Assembly: GCA_011799875.1 (NCBI GenBank)
Contig: CM022303.1
Coordinates: 302,420,566-302,484,565 of the forward strand
Direction of reading: 5' to 3'
DNA: 64,000 nucleotides
From: Thinopyrum elongatum
Lineage: Eukaryota; Streptophyta; Magnoliopsida; Poales; Poaceae
This document shows positions 55,849 to 64,000 of the stretch, piece after piece. The notes below the pieces were generated by a model. The model had not been told where the DNA came from, made no database searches, and saw only the letters and a list, made by a program, of their open reading frames with translations. The position numbers were made by a program, and so were the translations under genes. Numbering within the stretch: position 1 is the stretch's first letter; every line of letters begins with the position of its first letter.

Positions 55849-57371
55849 TAATTTTTATTTTCTATTTTTTATGTGTTTACACAATATTACCTCTGTAGTA
55901 ATTGTGTTTTGGTGTTTTAATTAGTGTTCGAGCCAAGCAAGACCTTTGGGATGCTTTGGTATATCGTTGATTTGGTTTTGCTGAAAAACAGAAACTTTTT
56001 CGTCCAGTAAAAGAATTGTTAAAATTCACTGGAGCGTGGAAAAATTCTGAATTTTTTACAAAAGATTTATATATGAATTTCCTATGTTTTCCTGATTTTT
56101 CAGAAATTTCTGAGTTATATAAGTATGACTAATATTTCAGTCTTTACAGACTGTTCTGTTTTTAACAGATTCTGTTTTCGATGTGTTGTTTGCTTATTTC
56201 GATGAATCTATGGTAGTATCAGGGGGTATGAACCATGGAGAAGTTAGAATACAGTAGATATAACACCAATATAAAATTAGAATGAGTTCACAGCAGTACC
56301 TAAAAGTGGAGATTTGTTTTATCATACTAATGGATCTCACGAGTTTTTTGTTGAGTTTTGTGTTGTGAAGTTTTCAAGTTTTGGGTAAAGATTTGATGGA
56401 GTATGGAATAAGGAGTGGCAAGAGCCTAAGCTTGGGGATGCCCAAGGCACCCCAAGGTAATATTCAAGGACAACCAAGTATCTAAGCTTGGGGATGCCCC
56501 GGATGGCATCCCCTCTTTTGTCTGCAATCCATTGGAAAATTTACTTGAGGCTATATTTTTATTCACCACATGATATGTGTTTTGCTTGGAGCGTATTGTA
56601 TTATTTGAGTCTTTGCTTTTTAGTTTGCCACAATTATCCTTGATGTACACACATTTTGAGAGGGACACACATTAATCATGAATTTATTAGAATACTCTAT
56701 GTGCTTCACTTATATCTTTTGAGTTAGGCAGTTGCTCTAGTGCTTCACTTATATATTTTTAGAGCACGGCGGTGGTTTTATTTTGTAGAAATTGATGAAC
56801 TCTCATGCTTCACTTATATTATTTTGAGAGTCTTAAAAATAGTATGGCAATTTGCTTTGGTTATGAATTTGTTCCTAATATGATGGGTATCCAAGAGGGA
56901 TATAATAAAAAATTTCATAAAGAGCATTGAATATATGAGAAGTTTGATTCCTTGCATTTGTTTTGACATATAAAGATGGTGATATTAGAGTCATGCTAGT
57001 TGGTAATTGTGGATTGGTACAAATACTTGTGTTAAGGTTTGTGATTCCCGAAGCATGCACGTATGGTCTATCGTTATGTGATGAAGTTGGAGCATGATTT
57101 ATTTTTTATTGTCTTCCTTATGAGTGGCGGTCGGGGACGAACGATGGTCTTTTCCTACCAAACTATCCCCCTAGGAGCATGCGTATTAGTACTTTGTTTC
57201 GATGGCTAATAATTTTTTGCAATAAGTATGTGAGTTCTTTATGACTAATGTTGAGTCCATCGATTATACGCACTCTCACCCTTCCACCATTGGTAGCCTC
57301 TCTAGTACCGCGCAACTTTCGCGGGTGCATTAAACCCACCATATACCTTTCCTCAAAACAGCCACCATACC
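55849..57371 (+). other. El-5 internal non-coding region with PPT-like copies
   Basis: No gene. Two copies of TAAGCTTGGGGATGCC at 56427-56442 and 56483-56498. The gtgcttcacttatat repeats are at 56700-56825. Ends in gccaccatac, the target of G6. Confidence 0.75.
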
Positions 57372-57430
57372 TGTTGGAGATATTCCCCACGACCAAGACC
57401 CGACTCATAAGGATAAGCCGCCCTAAGGCT

Positions 57431-57595
57431 TAAGTCATCTCTGGGTTTAAGTAGCCCTGGCGTTAAGTCATCTCTGGGTTTAAGTAGCCCTAATGTTAAG
57501 TCATCTCTGGGCTTAAATCGCCCTGACGTTAAGTCATCTCTGGGCTTAAATCACCCTGACGTTAAGTCCTCTCTAGACTTAGGCAGCCATCTTAA
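57431..57595 (+). repeat. 33-bp tandem repeat in the G6 LTR
   Basis: taagtcatctctgggyttaa units start at 57431, 57464, 57497, 57530 and 57563, exactly 33 bases apart. Confidence 0.92.
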
Positions 57596-57604
57596 CCAGC
57601 CATG

Positions 57605-57752
57605 ATGAGTCTCGGAGATGAGTCCCGAAAGATGAGACTCCTGAAGATGAGTCCCGGAAGATGAGACTCCCGGAGATGAGTCCTGAAGACGAGTCCCGGA
57701 AGATGAGACTCCTGAAGATGATTCCCGGAAGATGAGACTCCTGAAGATAAGC
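57605..57752 (+). repeat. Short gatgagtcccgga / gatgagactcctga repeats in the G6 LTR
   Basis: About nine units of 14-16 bases alternating between two variants (gatgagtcccggaa and gatgagactcctga). Probably enhancer-like U3 repeats. Confidence 0.8.
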
Positions 57753-58312
57753 CGCCCGGGTGTAACCCGCCCAGCGTAAGCTACCCGGAAGATTGTAACC
57801 CGGTAGACAGATTTTAACCCGGCAAGTAATTAGCCATGAAAATGAGTCGACTGGAGATAAGAAGCCCAGACGTTAAGAAGCCCATGGTGAGAAGCCCGAG
57901 ATGAGAAGTTAGAATAGGTTAAGTCTTAGTCCGACTTGGACTCTACATGTAAGCCGCCCCTTCAACTTATATATGGATGGGCAGGTCACCCCAAGAGGGT
58001 CAAGTTTCTAGAGGGTCAGATTTTAACAGGTCTCAAGAGATAGGTCTTAGACAGACAAGTCTTAGTCAACATCAAAGTAGATGCTCTCGAGATAGAGGTA
58101 GCAAAACATCGCCCATGTAACCGAGATCGTCATCATCATCAATATCAATCAAGCAGGATGTAGGCTTTTACCTCCATCGTGAGGGGGCGAACCTGGATAA
58201 AATCTCGCGTCTCTCGTCCTGCTCAACCCCATTCAAGCTACCACTTAGATGCATTGGCCTCACGACTAAGTCCTCACACTAGGGCATCTTGTCGTGACAA
58301 AACCACGACAGT

Positions 58313-58330
58313 TGGCACCCACCGTGGGGC
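58313..58330 (+). other. Primer binding site of G6
   Basis: TGGCACCCACCGTGGGGC, two bases after the LTR. I do not assign the tRNA. Confidence 0.65.
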
Positions 58331-58752
58331 CTGCACATGGTGGTTTCGCGTTCTTGAAGGGATCTCTCCCAGGGATCAAGAAGTTTACAATTTCCTGGAT
58401 GACGACTAGTCAGATTGAAAGGATCTACATCAGCTTCAAGTTCATCAGTCCAGATTTACGATCTTCGAGATTTAAAGGTTGAGACAAATTAGGGTTACGC
58501 TGCAGGCTACAAGTCGAGCCGCTGTCATGACCCGGATTGGCTACTGTGATTTTTCGTCAAGTCGCCTCTGCTCCGAGTTGACCCTGAGCAAATTCATCGC
58601 CGAACCACCGATGTGACCTCAAAGCCTACCTTGAGCTTCACAAAGCCGTTTCCGCTGCCTGTTTCACCGGCACGTCAAGTTCAGAATATATAACTCGCCG
58701 AAACCAGCGTGGTTAAGGTCTCCATTGCGGTCAGTTCGATTCATCGAGTCAG

Positions 58753-59573
58753 ATGGGAATCTGGAAAAAAATTCAGCCACTTTTGTGTTTCAAGCAATCT
58801 GGTGGTGGCCACGACCTAGAAACTGATGTGGACACGGACTTGGACTCTGCCTTCGTCTTCGTCCCTGAGCCGCCATCTTCTCACCTCGTCGGCTTGCCGC
58901 AGCTGGAGATATTACTGAGGCCTCCCTCGCTAAGCCACCATGGACTCCATCACCGCCGCTCCGGCCAAGTCGCCTCGCCTAGGGCATCTTTAGATGCGCC
59001 GTGGCCCGCCTCGGTCGTTCAGCCACCTCGGCCTCGCCTCCCGAGTCAACTGCCTCATGAGCACGGCCTCGAGCCGCCTCCCTACTGCCGCCGGCCTCCG
59101 AGCCGCCCTGTGGACCTGCTTCGCCCTCGATCCCCTCGGCCTCGACCCGCCTCAAGTCGCCTCCGCCGACTGTCTCAACGCATCTGAATCGCCTCCACAG
59201 AGCGCCATCGGTCCCCGGCATGGCTCCCCTTGCCGTAGCCTCGCCTCCAGGTCGCCGCCTTGGTCCACCAAATCGCTGGGCCCCGCTGGAGCAGCTTCAA
59301 CTTACTGCTTCTGCTGCAGAGCCGCCCGCGAGCAGCCGCTGAGCTGCACCTCTGCCTCGTCTGCGTTGGAGTCTCCACCACGCAGTGCAGCTGCCTCCGC
59401 CAGCGTGCCTCTGCTACTGAGCCGCCGTGTGCAAGTCGATGTTTCTGCCTACGAGCCGCCGCCCGCTTTAACTGCAGCGGGAGAGCCGTCACGTCAAGCC
59501 GTTGCGCCCTCGCCGTTTGACCCGCCTCTAACTCGCCTCAACCCGCCCATTCCGAGTCGCCTTCACTCCGCTT
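58753..59573 (+). pseudogene. G6 Ser/Pro/Arg-rich gag-leader ORF, truncated
   Basis: The frame from ATG 58753 begins MGIWKKIQPLLCFKQSGGG, then acidic (TDVDTDLDSAFVFVPEP), then low-complexity Pro/Arg/Ser driven by repeated gagtcgcctc and gagccgcc phrases. It ends at 59187. An overlapping frame (58994-59623) is probably chance. No retroviral domain is reached before the Copia insertion. Coding status uncertain. Confidence 0.35.
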
Positions 59574-60147
59574 TGTTGGAATTATGTGCCCTGCAACTAT
59601 ATTCAAATTACTTGAAATTATAAATATTTGAAATACCTCATTATGGAATTATACATGGAATTGATTTACATGTTTATCATGGAATTGTTACTTGCTGGAA
59701 TATACTTAAGTAATTTATGCTTAAGAAAGCTGGTCGATTATCAGTGGAATACAATATACTATTTATATTGGAAAGACTACCCGGGTACACTAATGATTGG
59801 AAGGAGCTAGATCGTATAGTTAGATTGCAGCCCTAATGTTGATCTACGTAATTAAAGGAATTTACACTCTATTATGGCGCGTTGCTCACAAGCGCGTGCT
59901 CTGGGGACACAACGGGTAGAATCCGTTAACAGACAAATTTGATCGTGGTTGGTAATTTGGTCTGGAGTCTATCCCGGAAAACAAGTTGAAAAGACTAGGA
60001 ATCTTATCTGTATGAGAGATGGACTCTTTGAAAAGACAGTATAAGAAGGTCCCTACCCCCTAGCCTCAGATATGCGAATTGTGAGCGGCACCACGGATAA
60101 GCGTAGAGGAATTAGGGGGTAGACCAAAAACCCTAAATTTTCTAACA
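59574..60147 (+). repeat. Copia 5' LTR (574 bp)
   Basis: Starts TGTTGGAATTATG and ends TTTTCTAACA, directly before the PBS. Confidence 0.9.
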
Positions 60148-60148
60148 T

Positions 60149-60160
60149 TGGTATCAGAGC
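60149..60160 (+). other. Copia primer binding site
   Basis: TGGTATCAGAGC, complementary to the 3' end of initiator tRNA-Met, the standard primer of plant Copia elements. Confidence 0.95.
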
Positions 60161-61591
60161 AAGGTCTAGGTCAGGCCGCCGATGCCATCCTAGCTGATCC
60201 ACCGTACCAAACTCTGCCGCCGGCTCACCTGAATCCGCTGTGAACTAACCTGAGCGCTCATCCAGATCGCTCGGAATCCTCCGCACCCCATGACGCCATG
60301 TACTACAACACGGATCAGGTGCTGCTAGCCTGCTAGCCAGCTTGCTCTCGCGCCATGCTGATTCCACCAAGTCGCTGGAGGCCTCGTGTGATCCGGAATA
60401 GCCAAAGGAAGGTTGAGGTGGTCTGCTTGTGTGTGGATCAATCACGCACGCATCCCATGGAATGAGGCACAACGTGCAAGATTCTTTTCATGGAGGAAAT
60501 TAACTCTCTTTGAATCGCAAGCTTTTCTTGATTGTGTTCACGGCCCCGCCGCTCTAACTCCACCCCGTCGACTCTGCGTCCATCCACGTCGGGTCGAGCT
60601 CGACTCCCGCCGGTGAACTCCATACCGACGAGTTCGCCATCACGTCACTACCTTCACGCCATTGGGTTCGTTACTCCGTGTCGCTCAGGTGTGCCCCACG
60701 CGACCCGACTGCACCACTGCCTGACGTCCCTACCAGCCTACCAGGAATTCCGTTGCGTTCGCCCACCGGTTGACAACGTGACGACGTGGATGAGGTTGCC
60801 ATCCTGCCACTGTGTGCACGCGACTAGGTGTCGCTCGGAACTAACGACCGGTCGTCCTTGCCATCACCGGCACCGCCAGCCGCTTCTTCTCTGAACGGCT
60901 GCTTTGCAAGGAAGCTTGGAAGAAAAGGCACAGGTCACGGTTGTTTCAAACTATTTGCCAAGGAACCAGTGTTGCTTTTGTAAGGTAATGATTTCGTGAT
61001 CAAATCGGAATAGTGATCGTTGTCAACCGTCAGCCGCACTTGACGGCGTACACCGGAATTTGGTGTACGCTGGAACGCATACTCTTGCGATGAGGAATAC
61101 ACAGGTTAAATACACATTAGCATGTTGGTTGTGTCCGCAGTGCTAGTTGTTGTTCTGCTAGAATCTTGATTACACATAAATTGCTGCTGGAAAACATTCA
61201 AGGAAGAGAAGGAATTAGACATGTTACTGTTGATGTACGTGGAAGACGGAATAATGGAGGATAATGGTTTTCTTTTCCAGTTTCTTTGTCTGAAGTTGAC
61301 GTCACTTGTTTTGGAGGAAGTTAGAGACACTCCATGAAAAAGGAATTAACAGTTTTGACTTTACGTCACAACAAGGAAAACATGTCTACTCCTTGGAACA
61401 AGTAAAGGAGGACTCCGGATTAAATATGTGGGTCGACTGCACAGAGCAAATGATTACATACAGAAAATTGCCATGGTTGAATTATTCCACGGGAAATAAT
61501 GCATAATCTGGAAAGGGGTTTCAGACAACTGTTATTATTGAGCACCACTTGTTAGTGGAGGAAGATAGGAGTCACTTCAAGGACAAGGAAA
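60161..61591 (+). other. Copia leader and gag region, not readable
   Basis: Short open frames (60532-60894, 61306-61506) with no recognisable Gag motif. The first 750 bp are GC-rich, then the sequence becomes AT- and GGAA-rich. Gag is expected here by position only. Confidence 0.4.
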
Positions 61592-61885
61592 TTGGCTCTA
61601 AATTTGTTGGTATGTCTAATGATAATATTTGCACTATATAATTTTTTTTTGGATACTCTTTCAAATAGTTGGATTACGGTGTTGGTTTATATACATCATT
61701 TACTGTTGAAATACCATAGCAACTTTATTGGCATGCAACAATTTCAAAGGAAAACTTGTGTACTTTGGATTGGAAATCATGCCATGAAACTCCCTTGTGG
61801 AGGAAAACTAGTATTGTTATATGACATTCTGTGCAACTCCAGTAAGAACGGATTTGCTTTATTGTTATATCTTGGAATCTATTGA
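61592..61885 (+). pseudogene. Copia protease remnant
   Basis: Readable pattern SWIT-V-YIHH ... GMQQFQRK ... VLWIGNHA ... LVLLYDILC follows the Copia protease layout (W-x-DTG-A-xxH, then GNG/GNHA, then LVL-x-DVL). The catalytic Asp-Thr-Gly is destroyed (it reads TVL). Confidence 0.7.
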
Positions 61886-62193
61886 TTATGACATACTGTT
61901 TGGAAAAGGAAGAGTGGAAATATTGCTCAATGGTTAAATTAGTGCACTATGGATTTTCACACAATGATCTATCTTTCTTGATGTCCATTGGAAGTTGGCA
62001 AACCAACTTGTTTATATTTGGAAAATATAACTCCATATGGAGGAATATCGACAATGGGAACACATGCTTGGAAACTTATTATCTACATCGTCAACGACTT
62101 GGTCAAATATCTTGGAACTGGATCAAGAGGCTTATTGGTTCTGGAACTTTAAACTTTAGTGGGAGGACTATGGTACATGTGAAGCATAAATGA
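61882..62193 (+). pseudogene. Copia gag-pre-integrase remnant
   Basis: Near 62062-62155 the frame reads TYYLHRQRLGQISWNWIKRL and continues, which matches the WHxRLGHI...RI..L layout of the gag-pre-integrase domain with the Trp and a His changed. Confidence 0.75.
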
Positions 62194-62439
62194 TTTTTTT
62201 ATACACCTTATTTATTAAGGTGGAAGGAGATGAAAGGGCTTCACATCGTTTCTTTTTGATATACTTATGGTATTTCTTTGGACATCCCCACTAGAGGTTA
62301 GATTATTTATTTCATCTCACTCTTCGATAATTACACTTTTATATGGTTATGTTTATCTTTTATTATTCAAGTCGGAAGTTTTTACTGTGTTGGTCACATG
62401 TTAAACTGAAGTGGAAAATCAGTTGATTAAAGAATATCA

Positions 62440-62600
62440 TAGTTTTAACAACTGATTGGTGGTGGAAGTACACTTCAGGAATATATCGTTTAAGGTAAAG
62501 AGCATGGAACTATTCACCATTGTAATATACCATACACTCCACAATTGAATGGAGGAATTGAATGTCTTTTATACTCCCTTGTTTCTTTGGAAGGAATCAT
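62440..62600 (+). pseudogene. Copia integrase core remnant
   Basis: A frame reads LTTDWWWKYTS and, past a short break, KEHGTIHHCNIPYTPQLNGG. These are the D-x-GGEY and PYTPQxNG motifs of Copia integrase; the GG-E of the first is replaced by WW-K. Confidence 0.8.
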
Positions 62601-63014
62601 TGCATACTGTCATTTGTTGAAATCATTATCCATCTAGCACAGTCACTTGACTAGAAGGAAATCTTCTATTTTGACATGAAATTCTCAGTTATTACAAAGC
62701 GCACACCAGGAATTTTTTTATGGTTATTCTACTGGATCAAAGGGTGTTTCCTTAGTTATCTGGAAAAGGAATACTGGTGGAAAGTAGGAGCACAATTATT
62801 TTTATGGATAATGGTGGAATTATCGGCAATCATATTAGAATATAATCTTGTCCCCAATGGAAAATACAAGTGAAACTCCTACACTAATATGCTTAGGATA
62901 AGTGGGAGAAATTGGCTTGGAATATCATGTCTAGATTATTGTTATGTGTTGTTGGGGGATGTCACTCTACATTTTAGAGGAATCAATAAATTCTCTTAAA
63001 AAAAATTACCCATC

Positions 63015-63145
63015 AATGTCAACTATGGGTGGAAGAAATGCGGGAAAGAATAAACTCAACGAGGAATTATATAGTTTGGGAACTTATTATCATACCAAAC
63101 AACCGCAAGCCCATTGTTTGTAAGTGTTTTATTTATTTATTTGTG
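63015..63145 (+). pseudogene. Copia RT, N-terminal remnant
   Basis: The frame reads WVEEMRERINST ... WELIIIPNNRKPIVCK, matching the W..AM..E......TWEL..LP.G...I..KW start of Copia RT. Confidence 0.82.
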
Positions 63146-63449
63146 AGGAAATTTGTCTCATTGGAATATTATAATGTCACTCTTGTTATTCAATTCTTCA
63201 CATAGAGGGGAATATACTTTGTGGAAACTCTCTCTCCTGGAATTTTGGGAAAGAGGAACTAAAGACATGGTTTGGTAATTGAGTGTATTAATGTATGGTC
63301 ATATAACAAGCTTCACATCAATGGAATATCAGGTCACATGGTTTTTCTAAATGAAGTAAGGAGGTCATCTACAAATGTAAGTGTAAAATATTTTGCATTA
63401 TCATTGTATACGTTAACATTGTTTTGTCGTTTGCAATAATAAAGTCACA

Positions 63450-63656
63450 TTGATGGAAGTGAAAGCTTGGTCGTGTTTTAACTTTCATATAAAAGGAATG
63501 TTTGAAGCTTCCTGTATTTTGGGAGTGGAACTACATAGGGTATGTTTTGAAATGTTTCCTATGGAAAATTGCAAACTTATTAAAGTACTCGGAACCAAAC
63601 TCAGTGAGGAATTATGTTTGAACTCCCGAGGAAAAATGGATAATAAATGGTATTGA
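63450..63656 (+). pseudogene. Copia RT, C-terminal remnant
   Basis: IKGMFEASCILGVELHR corresponds to the MKDLGEA-x-ILG block; ENCKLIKVL and GTKLSEELCLNSRGKMDN to the NCKP...LS.EQCP block just before RNase H. The YVDD box expected upstream is not readable. Confidence 0.82.
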
Positions 63657-64000
63657 AATTTACTGTATCTATGTTATACAAGCATACCTTAGCTTTCGGA
63701 ATTTATGCTGCATTCAAGCAGTTGAAGGAAAGACGAGCAGCTAAGGGAATCTCACACATCATATAAGATTGTCGAAAGTGCATCACAACCTGTCACTTGT
63801 TCAGAAATATATATTAAAGGTAAACACATTGAGGAAGTTATTACTGTATCTACGAGATGAGAAATAATTCCAGGTACACATATTCAACTATTATTTTTAG
63901 TACTAATATGGTGCAGGTTCACTGACCGAAGTCAGGAATTTCTTTCAAAACATGATTACTAATGGAATTTCATTTACTGATTGGATTTGATATTTATGTG

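Larger units (their letters stand above)
53113..57371 (+). mobile_element. El-5: non-autonomous Gypsy, 5' part, cut by G6
   Basis: A plus-strand element with complete 5' LTR, PBS, ORF type i and collinear 3' non-coding sequence up to 57371, where G6 begins. Its remaining 3' end and second LTR are not in the window. The five bases before it (gctgt, 53108-53112) are the candidate TSD. Confidence 0.9.
57372..58310 (+). repeat. G6 5' LTR (939 bp)
   Basis: TG...CA borders are supported by the PBS just after 58310. Its first third is made of two tandem arrays. Confidence 0.75.
57372..59573 (+). mobile_element. G6: Gypsy-type element, LTR and 5' internal part, cut by Copia
   Basis: LTR 57372-58310 starts TGTTGGAGATATTC and ends CACGACA, followed by a TGGCACCCACCGTGGGGC-type PBS. 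The internal part contains only leader and a Ser/Pro/Arg-rich putative gag start before the Copia insertion at 59574. Left candidate TSD: atacc (57367-57371). Resembles wheat families with PBS TTGGCGCCCACCGTGG, such as Laura; unconfirmed. Confidence 0.75.
59574..64000 (+). mobile_element. Copia element, 5' LTR and decayed gag-pol, runs off window
   Basis: LTR 59574-60147, tRNA-iMet-type PBS and, in order, remnants of protease, gag-pre-integrase, integrase and RT. The order integrase before RT defines Copia. Left candidate TSD cgctt (59569-59573). The 3' LTR is outside the window. Confidence 0.9.

Noticed and set aside
58994..59623. 209-codon open frame in G6
   Set aside because: Runs across the Copia insertion point at 59574, so it cannot be an original gene; composition is driven by gagccgcc repeats.

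Overview
This is grass nuclear DNA, almost certainly Triticeae (wheat, barley, Aegilops or a relative). It is a deep nest of transposable elements and I recognise no intact host gene. Five copies of one Gypsy-type LTR (start TGATACGTCTCC, about 1.55-1.58 kb) are present, together with an Athila-like Gypsy, a Tat-like Gypsy remnant, a fourth Gypsy type, a Copia element, a LINE, a Stowaway-like MITE, a 4.1 kb solo LTR and a large CACTA-like element. Family names are given only as resemblance. Boundaries were set by LTR ends, primer binding sites (PBS), polypurine tracts (PPT) and matching target site duplications (TSD). || Layout. 1-2060: El-1, minus strand, the start of gag plus its 5' LTR, inserted into the 3' LTR of El-2. 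2061-18351: El-2, minus, split in its 5' LTR by El-3 (7321-17811, plus, perfect TSD tactc). El-3 carries a 4,075 bp solo LTR at 11789-15863. 18352-18444: integrase scrap of an old Gypsy (G0). 18445 to about 50803: CACTA-like element, split close to its left tip by El-4 (18488-38164, minus, perfect TSD gagac). El-4 in turn holds an Athila-like Gypsy (G5, 25278-37864, plus), whose 3' LTR holds a truncated LINE (35265-37664). The CACTA body (38170-50803) has terminal arrays of gtgtgcgatg-like motifs, an exonuclease-like pseudogene, several alanine-rich coiled-coil ORFs, a two-exon B3-domain gene, a MITE and four tandem arrays. 50880-53112: G0-type remnant with a spliced antisense coiled-coil gene. 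53113-57371: El-5, plus, cut by another Gypsy (G6, 57372-59573), which is cut by a Copia element (59574 to the window end). || How it fits together. The five El copies share LTRs, leader and 3' non-coding region, yet carry four different ORFs in the same slot 200-245 bp after the PBS: a gag start (El-1), a different gag-like ORF (El-4), an unknown 280-residue ORF (El-2 and El-5) and an unrelated 229-residue ORF (El-3). None of the four internal regions seen past the leader contains pol, so these look like non-autonomous elements mobilised in trans. G5 is the only element with a near-complete gag-pol. It also has a third ORF behind pol, preceded by a hairpin and TATA box resembling those of its own LTR. 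|| The candidates most worth following are the ORF-slot exchange in the El family, the internal promoter and third ORF of G5, and the cargo of the CACTA-like element (B3 domain, SUMO-interaction-like motif, DEDDy exonuclease relic).
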